From assembly GCA_937889655.1 (NCBI GenBank), contig CALBZG010000098.1:1-18451 (forward strand): DNA of 18,451 bases, in the 5' to 3' direction. The translations under genes were made by a program, and so were the position numbers. The DNA is from an uncultured Clostridia bacterium. GTDB taxonomy: Bacteria > Bacillota > Clostridia > Peptostreptococcales > Anaerovoracaceae. The notes beneath the pieces were generated by a model that saw nothing but the letters and a program-made list of their open reading frames with translations, did not search any database and was not told the origin of the DNA. Below are positions 6,097 to 13,218 of the stretch, piece after piece. The stretch's first letter is position 1. The number at the start of each line of letters is the position of its first letter.

Positions 6097-6453
6097 TTAT
6101 TTGGTAGTGTTATGACATAAATATGCTCGTACGGCTTCTTCTACAGCTTCGTTTAAAGAGTTTCCACTTCGATAGGCTACCAATGCGATTTCTTTATGCA
6201 ATTGAGGATCAATACGAACATTAAAACTGCCCTTATATGTTTTGTTGGGTTCTTTACCGACTTCTTCGCAAAACAATAAATAGTCATCCACTGCCTTGTG
6301 AAATTCTTTCTCGATCTCGTCAGCAGAATCGCTTTCAAATGTCACCAGATCCACAATACCCTCAATTTTTCCATGCAATACCATATCCACTACGCTATAT
6401 TCAATTTTAGTAAGATAGCCTCTATAGGCTAAAATATTGGACATGCTGCTCAT
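6097..6453 (-). CDS. hicB: HicB-family antitoxin
   Basis: 118 residues. The start at 6453 overlaps the HicA stop as ATGA, with GAGGAG in the end of hicA, so translation is coupled. The N-terminal part is the HicB partial RNase-H fold (Y-R-G-Y, V-V-D-M-V-L-H-G-K-I-E-G-I, then V-D-D-Y-L). The C-terminal part is a ribbon-helix-helix DNA-binding domain (F-N-V-R-I-D-P-Q-L-H-K-E-I to S-L-N-E-A-V-E-E-A-V). It neutralises HicA by direct binding and should repress its own promoter through the palindrome at 6726-6758. The gene lies just outside the right end of the island, beyond the displaced tRNA terminator. Confidence 0.93.
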   Translation of the reverse strand: MSSMSNILAYRGYLTKIEYSVVDMVLHGKIEGIVDLVTFESDSADEIEKEFHKAVDDYLLFCEEVGKEPNKTYKGSFNVRIDPQLHKEIALVAYRSGNSLNEAVEEAVRAYLCHNTTK

Positions 6454-6710
6454 AATAGCTCCTCTATTTCTGCTAAGAACCTTATCAAATCTTGAATGCA
6501 ATACTCTTTGAGGCAATTCCCGGGATGCGGTTTGTGAAGCAAGAAAAGGGCGCCGTCACTTTCTCGATAGAATTTTACGCGTGATCCAGAGGTTTTGCCT
6601 TTTGCATACTCTTTAAAGCCAAGCCCTTTCATTAATACTTTAAGTTCATTGAACGAAAAATCTTTGGGATGAGATTTTAACTTGTTTTTAAGTTTATCGA
6701 TTCTTCCCAT
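6450..6710 (-). CDS. hicA: HicA-family mRNA interferase toxin
   Basis: 86 residues from the ATG at 6710, which gives the usual family opening M-G-R-I-D-K-L followed by F-N-E-L-K-V-L-M-K-G-L-G-F. A TTG five codons upstream is less likely. The double-stranded-RNA-binding-like fold is recognisable from G-S-R-V-K-F-Y and the L-H-K-P-H-P segment with the catalytic His. HicA cuts mRNA and tmRNA when HicB is lost. The ribosome binding site is weak, while that of hicB is strong, which would favour antitoxin excess. First gene of the operon, toxin before antitoxin as is standard for hicAB. Confidence 0.92.
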   Translation of the reverse strand: MGRIDKLKNKLKSHPKDFSFNELKVLMKGLGFKEYAKGKTSGSRVKFYRESDGALFLLHKPHPGNCLKEYCIQDLIRFLAEIEELL

Positions 6711-6725
6711 ACACAACGACCACAA

Positions 6726-6758
6726 ATAAACTGCAACTAAATTTCAGTTGCAGTTTAT
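6726..6758. promoter_or_regulatory. Palindromic operator of hicAB
   Basis: A perfect 13-bp inverted repeat (6726-6738 and 6746-6758, arm ATAAACTGCAACT) with a 7-bp spacer. One arm covers the -10 box and the rest reaches to within 16 bases of the hicA start. The size and placement fit binding of HicB ribbon-helix-helix dimers for autorepression. Confidence 0.75.
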
Positions 6759-6780
6759 CAGTGATATTTACCTTTGTCAA
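6752..6780 (-). promoter_or_regulatory. hicAB promoter
   Basis: On the minus strand: TTGACA (complement of 6775-6780), 17-bp spacer, TAAACT (complement of 6752-6757). The -10 box lies inside the operator arm. Confidence 0.75.
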
Positions 6781-6854
6781 ACACTAGTTTGCTGATGGGG
6801 TGTCGATTAATGTCCGGCAGTATGACCATACATTTCATTTGTCTCTAAACCCGA

Positions 6855-7346
6855 TTAAAACAGTTCTTTCGCCTTCGTCGCCATGCGCTGCCCGAAGGTC
6901 TCGAACAAAGGCGCAAAGGAATCGAGGTCGCTGTCGATGGCCACCGGGCCAAGGTGGATGGGCGGGGCACCGACAACGCCGCCGCCGGAATAGATCAGCA
7001 TCCCGAAAAACTGCAGATGGGAAAGGATGTTTTGAACGGCGATCTCGCCGCCGCCATGGATGTAGGCGCTGGTAGCGAAGGCGCCGCCCAGTTTGCCGGC
7101 CAAAGCGTATTTGCCGCTGTCCGCGTCAAGCCAGCTCTTCAGCTCTGCCGCAAATGTATTGTAATAAGTCGGCGTTCCGACGACCACGCAGGCGCTTTCC
7201 TTGACAAAAGACGTGTCAAGATCCTTCACCGACATGGCTTTTGCCTCTACGCTGCCGACGCTTTCCATGCCTTTTGCAATAGCCTCGGCCATCTTTTTTG
7301 TATTTCCGGTTTTACTGAAATACAAAACACTCATTTTCATCATCAT
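6855..7346 (-). CDS. Flavodoxin-family NAD(P)H-dependent oxidoreductase
   Basis: 163 residues with the flavodoxin phosphate-binding loop F-S-K-T-G-N-T near residue 10-16, then V-V-V-G-T-P-T-Y-Y-N (FMN contact) and a Gly-rich G-G-A-F-A-T-S-A-Y-I-H-G-G-G segment, typical of WrbA/flavodoxin-like FMN proteins. It probably reduces quinones or similar electrophiles, or carries electrons. Several consecutive ATG codons leave the exact start between 7346 and 7337; AAAGGAG favours the first ones. It is divergent from an HxlR-type regulator with a shared control region, so it is probably the target of that regulator. Confidence 0.88.
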   Translation of the reverse strand: MMMKMSVLYFSKTGNTKKMAEAIAKGMESVGSVEAKAMSVKDLDTSFVKESACVVVGTPTYYNTFAAELKSWLDADSGKYALAGKLGGAFATSAYIHGGGEIAVQNILSHLQFFGMLIYSGGGVVGAPPIHLGPVAIDSDLDSFAPLFETFGQRMATKAKELF

Positions 7347-7423
7347 TGTTCTCCTTTGACTCCACTTGGCGCCCCACTCCGGCGAGAAGCGCGCCGAACT
7401 GCTTTACTTTTTGCTTCGCTTCC

Positions 7424-7473
7424 ATCATACTAAGTACAATATTTGAATCAAGTACGCAAAATATATTTACTTG
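7424..7473. promoter_or_regulatory. Flavodoxin promoter with candidate HxlR operators
   Basis: Minus-strand promoter: TTGATT (complement of 7446-7451), 16-bp spacer, TATGAT (complement of 7424-7429). The palindrome TACTAAGTA (7428-7436) overlaps the -10 box. A second inverted pair, CAAGTA (7449-7454) and TACTTG (7468-7473), lies toward the regulator. TACT/AGTA half-sites are typical of YodB/HxlR operators. A rightward promoter for the regulator is not clear. Confidence 0.5.
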
Positions 7474-7490
7474 GTACGGAGAACCATACT

Positions 7491-7841
7491 ATGACAAAAC
7501 CCTCTCCCGCTGACTACAGTCAAATCTGCCCCTGCATGGAAAAATGCCCCTTGTCCAATGTCCTGGAAAACATCGGCGGGAAATGGAAAGTAGCCATTAT
7601 CTGCGCTTTAAGTTTAAATGAGCAGATACGATATAATGAACTGAAGCGCATGGTAAAAGGCATCACGAACACAATGCTGGCCAACTCGCTGAAGGATCTG
7701 GAAAACATCGGGATGGTTATCCGGAAGCAGTACCAGGAAATGCCTGTGCGCGTGGAGTACAGTCTGACGGTGAAAGGCAGAAGCATCCTGCCGATCCTGG
7801 AAGAACTGAGAGCGTGGAGTATGGAAAATTTGAAGGAATAG
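7491..7841 (+). CDS. HxlR-family winged-helix transcriptional regulator
   Basis: 116 residues from the ATG at 7491, eight bases after an ACGGAGAA box. It shows the HxlR/YodB hallmark C-P-x-x-x-x-L near the N-terminus (Cys13, Cys15, Cys20), then G-G-K-W-K-V-A-I-I, R-Y-N-E-L-K-R-M-V-K-G-I-T, and L-K-D-L-E-x-x-G-M-V (recognition helix and wing). HxlR proteins with an N-terminal Cys often sense quinones, aldehydes or disulfide stress and repress a nearby reductase gene, which fits the divergent flavodoxin. The gene overlaps the start of the OsmC-like gene by 28 bp. Probably autoregulated through the TACT/AGTA sites. Confidence 0.92.
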   Translation: MTKPSPADYSQICPCMEKCPLSNVLENIGGKWKVAIICALSLNEQIRYNELKRMVKGITNTMLANSLKDLENIGMVIRKQYQEMPVRVEYSLTVKGRSILPILEELRAWSMENLKE

Positions 7842-8200
7842 AAGACGGCCCGAATATCACGATACCCTTCGATTTTGCGCCGCCGTACGGAGACGGCCAG
7901 GGGTTCGGAGGACTTGAGCTGCTGCTCATGAGCTTCGCCGGATGTGTCAGTACCGCGATCGTCGTTCTGCTTAACAGAACAGGCAAACATATCACCTCCT
8001 ATTCAGCAAAGTTCGAAGGGTTCCGCACAGAGAAGCCCCTTTCGCTCAGCGCGATCAAATTCCATATCAGCGTAGGATCTGAGGACCTCACGAACGAAGA
8101 TGTCGAGGGCGTCATCAAAGCGGCGGCGGACATTTCTCCGGTATGGCTTGCCGTAAAGCATAATGTCGCTGTCGAATCAAGTTATGAAATAAATCGATAG
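7814..8200 (+). CDS. OsmC-family protein, lacking the second Cys
   Basis: 128 residues starting at a GTG inside the end of the HxlR gene. The OsmC/Ohr fold is seen from E-L-L-L-M-S-F-A-G-C (first Cys, about residue 44), the central I-T-S-Y-S-A-K-F-E-G strand and V-E-S-S-Y-E-I at the end. Where typical members have the second redox Cys (C-P-V), this protein has I-S-P-V, so the two-Cys peroxide chemistry of Ohr/OsmC cannot operate. The N-terminus is a few residues shorter than usual. It may act with one Cys, or bind small molecules. Likely co-transcribed with the regulator, in a stress module with the flavodoxin. Confidence 0.82.
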   Translation: MEYGKFEGIEDGPNITIPFDFAPPYGDGQGFGGLELLLMSFAGCVSTAIVVLLNRTGKHITSYSAKFEGFRTEKPLSLSAIKFHISVGSEDLTNEDVEGVIKAAADISPVWLAVKHNVAVESSYEINR

Positions 8201-8226
8201 AAGAAAAACCGAAATAGTGTAATTAA

Positions 8227-8264
8227 AAGGGAACTCATTTTCAATACTGAGTTCCCTTGATTTA
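8227..8264. terminator. Bidirectional terminator between convergent genes
   Basis: A perfect 11-bp stem (AAGGGAACTCA at 8227-8237, complement at 8248-8258) with a 10-nt loop. It is flanked by GATTTATTT on the plus strand and TTTTAATT on the minus strand, so it can end both the OsmC transcript and the carboxypeptidase transcript. Confidence 0.85.
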
Positions 8265-8265
8265 T

Positions 8266-10116
8266 TTAGATCCCGTTCAGCGACGTCTTTCGAGCCGACA
8301 CATCCACCAGGGCCAGCACCATGGCTGCCGCCTGGGCTCTTGTACCCGTCAGCTCTCCGGCAAAGGTACCTGACCCGTCCATGCCCGTCACCAGACCTTT
8401 TCCATAGGCCTGCTCAACAAAATAGGCATAGGCCTCGTTTTGTTCCACCTGGTCATAATCGGCCACTTTTTCCTCGATCCCCTCGGTCTGGACGCTGGGC
8501 TCGCCCAGCGTATTTTCCGAGATCCGTGTGAGGATCCGGATCATCTCGTACCGCGTGATCGGCTCGTTCCAGGTTTCTTCCAGGACCTCCTCCTGTTTCA
8601 GTATCCCCTGCTCCACAGCGGCCCCGAAGATCCCCGTCGCCCAATGCTCCTGTGCTGCTCCTGTAACTGCCGCGGGCGCGGCGCCGGCCACTTTGGCCGC
8701 GCTCGTAAAGGCCAGCTTCAGGAATTCCGCCCGGGTGATCCTGTTGTTGGGCTTAAAGGTCGCATCTCCGTATCCTGTGACAGCCCCCAGGCGCATCAAC
8801 CGCTCGATCGTCGCCTTGGCCCAGTGGCTTTGGATATCCGCAAGCTCCTTGACGTAATTCGTCAGGACGGCGCCCTTGGCGATGGCCTGCTCCAAGATCC
8901 TTTCCGGCACACCGGCAGCTTCGACGATGACAGCACCCGTCAGCAGATCCGCATGGGCTTTCGCATACACATAGTCGCTGAAGTCGCGGACATAAATGCC
9001 GTCGGCATACACCCGATACTTGAAATACCCAGCCTCCCATCCTTGCCGGGCAGCATAAAGAGGCAGCAGATAATTCTTCGCATAGGTCTCCCGATACAAC
9101 GACTGATCCGTAGGAAGCGTTGCCATAGTGGTTTCGATGGTCACCACGGGCTTCAGCGTTTGAGCCGCGGCATAATCGGAGAAAAATCCGCTCTCGATCC
9201 CCGAAGAATAGGATTCCACGCGATAGCCGTTGACGGCCTGCAGGACCGTCGCCAGATCCATGGATCGCTTGTTGTAATCCACGCCGAACCAGTATTTTCC
9301 GCAGTCAATGAGCTCACCCTTCGAATGGAAACTGAGAAAATTCCTGAAATCATACTTTTGCACATAGCTCATGATGGCGCGGGTCTCCGGCTCGCTTCCG
9401 CCGTAAGGCCCGGCATAATAGCCGTTTGACGGATCGTTTCTTGGGATCTCCCCGGGATATCGCTGAAACTTGTCGATCCACTTCATGGTGATCGGGTCGT
9501 AGTATTCGTCGGGATAGTTCCGGTTCAGGTCCACGCCGGCGATATTGGCTTTCAGATCAGTGTAATCCCTGGCGCTCATGCCCGACAGGAGTTTTCGCCC
9601 CTCGGCGGTCCTGACGGAACTGACTCCGAATTTCACCAGATCGAACCCGTCCGGATTGACAAGGGGTATGAAGTGGATCACAGACCGGTTCAGCTCCGCC
9701 TTCAAATCGAAAGCCGCGATATGGCTGTCATCATAATAATCTTTTGCGTAGTCTTCGATGGCCTTTAGGAGGATCGGCGGATTGACCGTCTCCCGGCCGT
9801 GGGTCCCCGCTTCCACATAATAATGCTGACGATACACGTTGAAATCGTCGCGCGCCATGGCTTCTTCGACATTGGCCGTCATGACCAGAGCAAAGATCGG
9901 CTTGCCGTCATGGGAATGGCTGATCACCTCCAGGCGCAGAAGCTCCGGATAAGCCGCCACCAGCCTTTCGGCAATGCTGTAATATTCCGCCGAAGAATAT
10001 AAGGATCCTTTGTCGTAATCAAAAATATCCGCAGACGCTGCGGAGACGGGGGCCGAGCCTGCCAACAGGCAGAACGCCAGCAGGATGGAGAAGAATCGAT
10101 TGTGTTTGCAGATCAT
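8266..10116 (-). CDS. Secreted M14 zinc carboxypeptidase with SLH repeats
   Basis: 616 residues. A Sec signal peptide (hydrophobic 9-20, likely cut after A-S-A near 26) leads an M14 carboxypeptidase domain (about 35-360). Zinc ligands H106 and E109 lie in G-T-H-G-R-E and H264 in S-F-H-S-K-G. Substrate-binding N-P-D-G (154-157) and N-R-N-Y-P (198-202) and the catalytic Glu328 in T-I-E-T-T are all present, so it should be active. The C-terminal 200 residues hold three S-layer-homology repeats, the first around 424-475 (H-W-A-K, G-Y-G-D-A-T-F-K-P-N-N-R-I-T-R-A-E-F). These should tether it to secondary cell wall polymer. Likely work: trimming peptides or cell-wall stem peptides outside the cell. 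It has its own promoter upstream. Confidence 0.93.
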   Translation of the reverse strand: MICKHNRFFSILLAFCLLAGSAPVSAASADIFDYDKGSLYSSAEYYSIAERLVAAYPELLRLEVISHSHDGKPIFALVMTANVEEAMARDDFNVYRQHYYVEAGTHGRETVNPPILLKAIEDYAKDYYDDSHIAAFDLKAELNRSVIHFIPLVNPDGFDLVKFGVSSVRTAEGRKLLSGMSARDYTDLKANIAGVDLNRNYPDEYYDPITMKWIDKFQRYPGEIPRNDPSNGYYAGPYGGSEPETRAIMSYVQKYDFRNFLSFHSKGELIDCGKYWFGVDYNKRSMDLATVLQAVNGYRVESYSSGIESGFFSDYAAAQTLKPVVTIETTMATLPTDQSLYRETYAKNYLLPLYAARQGWEAGYFKYRVYADGIYVRDFSDYVYAKAHADLLTGAVIVEAAGVPERILEQAIAKGAVLTNYVKELADIQSHWAKATIERLMRLGAVTGYGDATFKPNNRITRAEFLKLAFTSAAKVAGAAPAAVTGAAQEHWATGIFGAAVEQGILKQEEVLEETWNEPITRYEMIRILTRISENTLGEPSVQTEGIEEKVADYDQVEQNEAYAYFVEQAYGKGLVTGMDGSGTFAGELTGTRAQAAAMVLALVDVSARKTSLNGI

Positions 10117-10158
10117 TGGTGCCTTTCCTTTTCTTGTTTATGCAATACATCTGTGCTT

Positions 10159-10188
10159 ATTATACGCTCAATGTGACGCAGTTGGCAA
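10159..10188 (-). promoter_or_regulatory. Promoter of the M14 carboxypeptidase gene
   Basis: Minus strand TTGCCA (complement of 10183-10188), 18-bp spacer, TATAAT (complement of 10159-10164), about 43 bases before the ATG at 10116. Confidence 0.65.
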
Positions 10189-10223
10189 AGATTTCAATCA
10201 GTGCCGTCTTGCTTCGTTCCATC

Positions 10224-10664
10224 TTACTCTCCTTGCGATTTCCCGATCTCTTTCACAAAATACTTGGGCGATTCCCTGTAGCCCTGCCGTTCGTAGAACC
10301 GGTGCGCGTCCGCGCGCCGGACATGACAATGGACCTCGATACGGTCGCAGCCTCGAATTTTTGCGGCTTCGACGCAGTATTCTTCGATCTCTTTGCCGAT
10401 GCCCCGGCTTCTGGCCGACCCATCCACGGCGAAATAGCTGATGCGGGCAATTTCACCTTCCAAGCCGATTTGAGGGATAAAATGAAGCGACACAAAGGCC
10501 ACCACCACGCCATCCCATTCGTAAACCAGAATCTCCTCGTCGGGATGCGCCAGCATCCTATCCAGCTTGTCTTTGATAAATCGTTCCGTATCCGGATATC
10601 CCAGCTGGTCGAGCAATACGGAAATGCTTTTCCAGTCGCTGGTCACAGCCCCTCGAATGCCCAT
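10224..10664 (-). CDS. GNAT-family N-acetyltransferase
   Basis: 146 residues with the GNAT layout: N-terminal alpha/beta start (R-G-A-V-T-S-D-W), V-Y-E-W-D-G-V-V-V-A-F-V-S strands, acetyl-CoA motif A (A-R-S-R-G-I-G-K-E-I) near residue 90, and A-H-R-F-Y-E-R-Q-G-Y (motif B, with the Tyr general acid). AGGAAG precedes the ATG at 10664. The substrate is unknown; the size and motifs resemble AAC(6')-like or amino-acid acetyltransferases. It follows the methyltransferase pseudogene by 28 bp in the same direction. Confidence 0.88.
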   Translation of the reverse strand: MGIRGAVTSDWKSISVLLDQLGYPDTERFIKDKLDRMLAHPDEEILVYEWDGVVVAFVSLHFIPQIGLEGEIARISYFAVDGSARSRGIGKEIEEYCVEAAKIRGCDRIEVHCHVRRADAHRFYERQGYRESPKYFVKEIGKSQGE

Positions 10665-10692
10665 GAGCTTCCTCGCTCTCTTTCGATACTCG

Positions 10693-10994
10693 TTACAAAT
10701 AGCGCCGCACCCGCCCCATATACGCCGTATACTCTTCGCCGAATTCCCGGATGCACCACCGCTCTTCCGACAGAATGATCCAGTGGGAGGACACCTGAAA
10801 CAGCCCCAACAACACGAGCAGCAGCCAGGAGGCCGACATCAGAGCGCAGCCAAGCAGGCACAGGAAGAAGGCGACGTACATGGGGTTGCGCGACAGGCGA
10901 TATAAGCCGCCCGCACAAAGGCCTCTTTGTTCAGAAATATCAGCAAAGCATATCGTATGGCCAGGATCGGCAAAAGAGTTATGAAGGCATTCAT
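10693..10994 (-). pseudogene. Isoprenylcysteine-methyltransferase-like membrane protein, internally deleted
   Basis: Two pieces of one gene are visible in different frames. The first 30 or so codons from the ATG at 10994 (M-N-A-F-I-T-L-L-P-I, membrane helix, L-N-K-E-A-F-V-R-A-A) are the normal N-terminus. From about 10903 leftward another frame gives L-Y-R-L-S-R-N-P-M-Y-V-A-F-F, a membrane helix, S-S-H-W-I-I-L-S-E-E-R-W-C and E-Y-x-x-Y-M-x-x-V-R-R-Y-L, the conserved C-terminus of the ICMT/PEMT-like family. From memory, whole members have roughly 80 or more further residues between the parts. So a deletion that also shifted the frame has removed the middle. The start overlaps the DUF3788 stop (ATGA), a remnant of an operon. 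Confidence 0.8.
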
Positions 10995-11416
10995 TTCCAC
11001 GCCATCTTCCGTTGCATCACGGTGTTCAGATCCCGGATGGCCTGCGCATCCCGGATCTCGAAAATGCAGGGAAGGGATTTCCCCACGTGCCTGGTTTCGG
11101 CGATCCGCGCTTTCGCTCTTTCCGAAAGATCCAGCGCGTTGATCTCCGGGATCCGCGCCTCGGGCACATAAACCGTGGCTTGCATGTAGCCCGGCCAGGC
11201 GGACATCCAGATGATGGTCTTTTTCTTCTTCTGGACCTTGCACAGCCAGGTTTTTCCGTCGAGATAATACCGCCACTCGTGGGTCATATCGTTTTCGTCG
11301 AACAGATCCAGCAGCGCCAGATAATACGAATACGAAGGCCCGAGCACCGATTCGAGTACCGTTGCGTCGGGGAACAGGTCCTTGTCCTTCAGTTCGATGT
11401 TGTTGATGGTTTCCAT
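10991..11416 (-). CDS. DUF3788 family protein
   Basis: 141 residues, no signal or membrane segment. It matches the DUF3788 pattern: K-D-x-x-x-F-P-D-x-x-V-L near the start, E-W-R-Y-Y-x-D-G-K-T-W-L-C-K-V-Q-K-K-K-K-T-I-x-W, and a downstream E-I-R-D. The family has no known biochemical role; the fold is thought to be of the heme-degrading/small-ligand-binding type, which I mention only as a possibility. It lies between a LysE exporter (21-bp gap) and the methyltransferase pseudogene (4-bp overlap). Confidence 0.85.
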   Translation of the reverse strand: METINNIELKDKDLFPDATVLESVLGPSYSYYLALLDLFDENDMTHEWRYYLDGKTWLCKVQKKKKTIIWMSAWPGYMQATVYVPEARIPEINALDLSERAKARIAETRHVGKSLPCIFEIRDAQAIRDLNTVMQRKMAWK

Positions 11417-11437
11417 GCTTCGCGCCGCTCCCTTGCG

Positions 11438-12043
11438 TTACTTTTCCAGGGCCAGCTTCCCGGCAAAGCCGATCAGGATCAGGCCGAAACCCTGTTGGAT
11501 CCTTTGGAGCAGCACCGGCGACTTGACGATGGCCGCGCGAAAGGCGTTGGCCACCAGTCCGTACAGGCAGAAGACGACGAAGGTGATCCCCATAAAGGCG
11601 ATGCTGAGCGTCACCATGTCCAGCCTCGCGCTCAGGCTGCCCGGCTCGATAAACTGAGGCAGGAAAGAGAAGAAGAACAGCGTCAGCTTCGGATTGAGAA
11701 GATTCAAAAGGATGGCCTTTCCGATCACTGCAAAAGGCTTTTCCTTGCTTTGGACCGACACGTCGATCTTATGCTTCGACCGCAGCAAACCCACGCCAAG
11801 ATACAGAAGGTAGAGGATCCCGATGATCCGGATGATGCGGTAGACTTGGGCGCCGGTATTGAGGACCGCCGAAATGCCAAGGATCGCCGCCAGGATGTGG
11901 GGGACGATCCCCAGGGTGCAGCCCAGAGCCGCCAGGACCGCCTGACGCCGACTGCCCGACAGGCTTGTTGTGATGGTATAGATGACCCCCGTGCCCGGCA
12001 CCAGGGCCAGGATCAGCGATGTGACGAAAAAGCTTGTGCTCAT
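11438..12043 (-). CDS. LysE/RhtB-family amino-acid exporter
   Basis: 201 residues, about six hydrophobic segments spread over the whole length. The family signature is present: L-A-L-V-P-G-T-G-V-I-Y-T at the end of helix 1, L-G-C-T-L-G-I-V-P-H in helix 2, L-Y-L-L-Y-L-G in helix 3, and the loop L-L-N-L-L-N-P-K. These proteins export amino acids or derivatives, in exchange for protons. The start at 12043 has AGGAG seven bases upstream; a longer frame running to 12295 is not translated as one protein because it overlaps the preceding GNAT gene. Likely co-transcribed with that GNAT gene (17-bp gap). Confidence 0.92.
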   Translation of the reverse strand: MSTSFFVTSLILALVPGTGVIYTITTSLSGSRRQAVLAALGCTLGIVPHILAAILGISAVLNTGAQVYRIIRIIGILYLLYLGVGLLRSKHKIDVSVQSKEKPFAVIGKAILLNLLNPKLTLFFFSFLPQFIEPGSLSARLDMVTLSIAFMGITFVVFCLYGLVANAFRAAIVKSPVLLQRIQQGFGLILIGFAGKLALEK

Positions 12044-12060
12044 GATCGTACTCCTTTGAT

Positions 12061-12720
12061 CTACGGCGTTGTAGGATCGGCAGTGAGCGTCGAATGGGTG
12101 TGGATAAAGAATTCTTCCTGATGCGGCTTGCTTTCCTTTTCTTTGGCCGGAAAGCGCTGATCGTACTCCTCGACCTTGCTCTGGTCGAAATGGTACACGG
12201 GGCTTTCCCGGTAGAACCACCGCCTTCCGTCGAAGACTCCGGGCTTCAGCTCCTTGACCATCATCGCCGAAGGAAAGATCCCGCCGTCCACGCAAACATT
12301 GAACCGCATGCAGCTCTTAAAGCCCCGGGCGACATAATTGGCAGGGTTCCCGAAAATGACGACCGTATCGTAGCCCATGGCCAGCGCTTTCTCGAAGGAG
12401 ACCCGGAGCAATTCCTTTCCGATGCCTTCGCGCTGATAGCCGGGGCGCACACAAAGGGGCCCGAAGGTAAGGATCGGCTTTTCGTTTCCCGCTTCGTCGA
12501 TCAGCCTGGCTTTCGTGTACATGATGTTGCCGACGATCTTGCCGTCGGCCTCCGCCACAAGATCCAGCGCCGGAATAAAGTCCTCGTGGCTCCGCATCGT
12601 ATGGACCAGATAGTGCTCGTCACACCCCGGCACGTACAGATTCCAGAAGGCCTCCCGGGTCATTTCTTCAACGATGACGTGATCTTTCTCGGTTTCGTTT
12701 CTGATGGTGAGGTTTTGCAT
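12061..12720 (-). CDS. GNAT-family N-acetyltransferase (YhbS-like)
   Basis: 219 residues from the ATG at 12720, just after a GGAGG box. GNAT core: I-R-N-E-T-E-K-D at the start, V-G-N-I-M-Y strand, V-R-P-G-Y-Q-R-E-G-I-G-K-E-L-L (acetyl-CoA motif A), and V-I-F-G-N-P-A-N-Y-V-A-R-G-F. The C-terminal extension (V-K-E-L-K-P-G-V-F, Y-R-E-S-P-V-Y) is that of the YhbS-like subgroup of predicted acetyltransferases. Substrate unknown. It precedes the LysE exporter by 17 bp; acetylation followed by export is possible but speculative. Confidence 0.9.
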   Translation of the reverse strand: MQNLTIRNETEKDHVIVEEMTREAFWNLYVPGCDEHYLVHTMRSHEDFIPALDLVAEADGKIVGNIMYTKARLIDEAGNEKPILTFGPLCVRPGYQREGIGKELLRVSFEKALAMGYDTVVIFGNPANYVARGFKSCMRFNVCVDGGIFPSAMMVKELKPGVFDGRRWFYRESPVYHFDQSKVEEYDQRFPAKEKESKPHQEEFFIHTHSTLTADPTTP

Positions 12721-12749
12721 AGGGACCTCCATGGCTTTAAGTCGATTTC

Positions 12750-13193
12750 CTATAAATCCTTTTTGAGATAAATCATATCGACAAGCTGTATGTCACCCTC
12801 GAACATAGGGTGGTCATAATTATCTGTAAAAAAATTCTTTACCCGATATGACTTTTCAAATCCACAACCTTCATAAAACGACAAGATCGCAGGCGTTTCG
12901 CCTGTCCCGACAAGCATTGTTTTGCAGTCGTTCCTGTAGAAATCAGAAATGAAATCTATCAATGCTCTGCCATAGCCTTTGCCTTGATATTTCTCGTATG
13001 TCGCTATGTTTTTCAACTCGCAGGTCTCACTATTTATCGACACTACAACGCAAACACTTTTCAAATCATGGTCATATAAGGCAAACACGTCTCCGCTCGG
13101 CAAGTACTTATCGATCATATCTTCCTGCTCGTCCGCCAACAACAATAAGTCAAGGAACTGTTTCTTGTTTTCGACAATTTTTTCTATTTTCAC
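12750..13193 (-). CDS. GNAT-family N-acetyltransferase
   Basis: 147 residues. Motif A Y-E-K-Y-Q-G-K-G-Y-G-R-A-L-I lies near residue 68-81, preceded by the C-E-L-K-N-I-A strand and followed by S-F-Y-E-G-C-G-F, all standard GNAT features. By eye this gene and its upstream neighbour at 13219 are richer in A+T than the genes to the left, suggesting separate acquisition. Substrate unknown. The 29-bp gap to the next GNAT gene suggests one transcript. Confidence 0.88.
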   Translation of the reverse strand: MKIEKIVENKKQFLDLLLLADEQEDMIDKYLPSGDVFALYDHDLKSVCVVVSINSETCELKNIATYEKYQGKGYGRALIDFISDFYRNDCKTMLVGTGETPAILSFYEGCGFEKSYRVKNFFTDNYDHPMFEGDIQLVDMIYLKKDL

Positions 13194-13218
13194 CCTATCT
13201 CTGTTGTCTCCTGGTTTA

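Noticed and set aside
8440..9429. Long plus-strand frame of 329 codons
   Set aside because: It is the antisense shadow of the M14 carboxypeptidase gene, which has clear catalytic motifs and a signal peptide.
11012..12121. Plus-strand frame of 369 codons
   Set aside because: Antisense to DUF3788 and LysE genes; composition is low-complexity (many Asp, His, Gln, Arg) and there is no domain.
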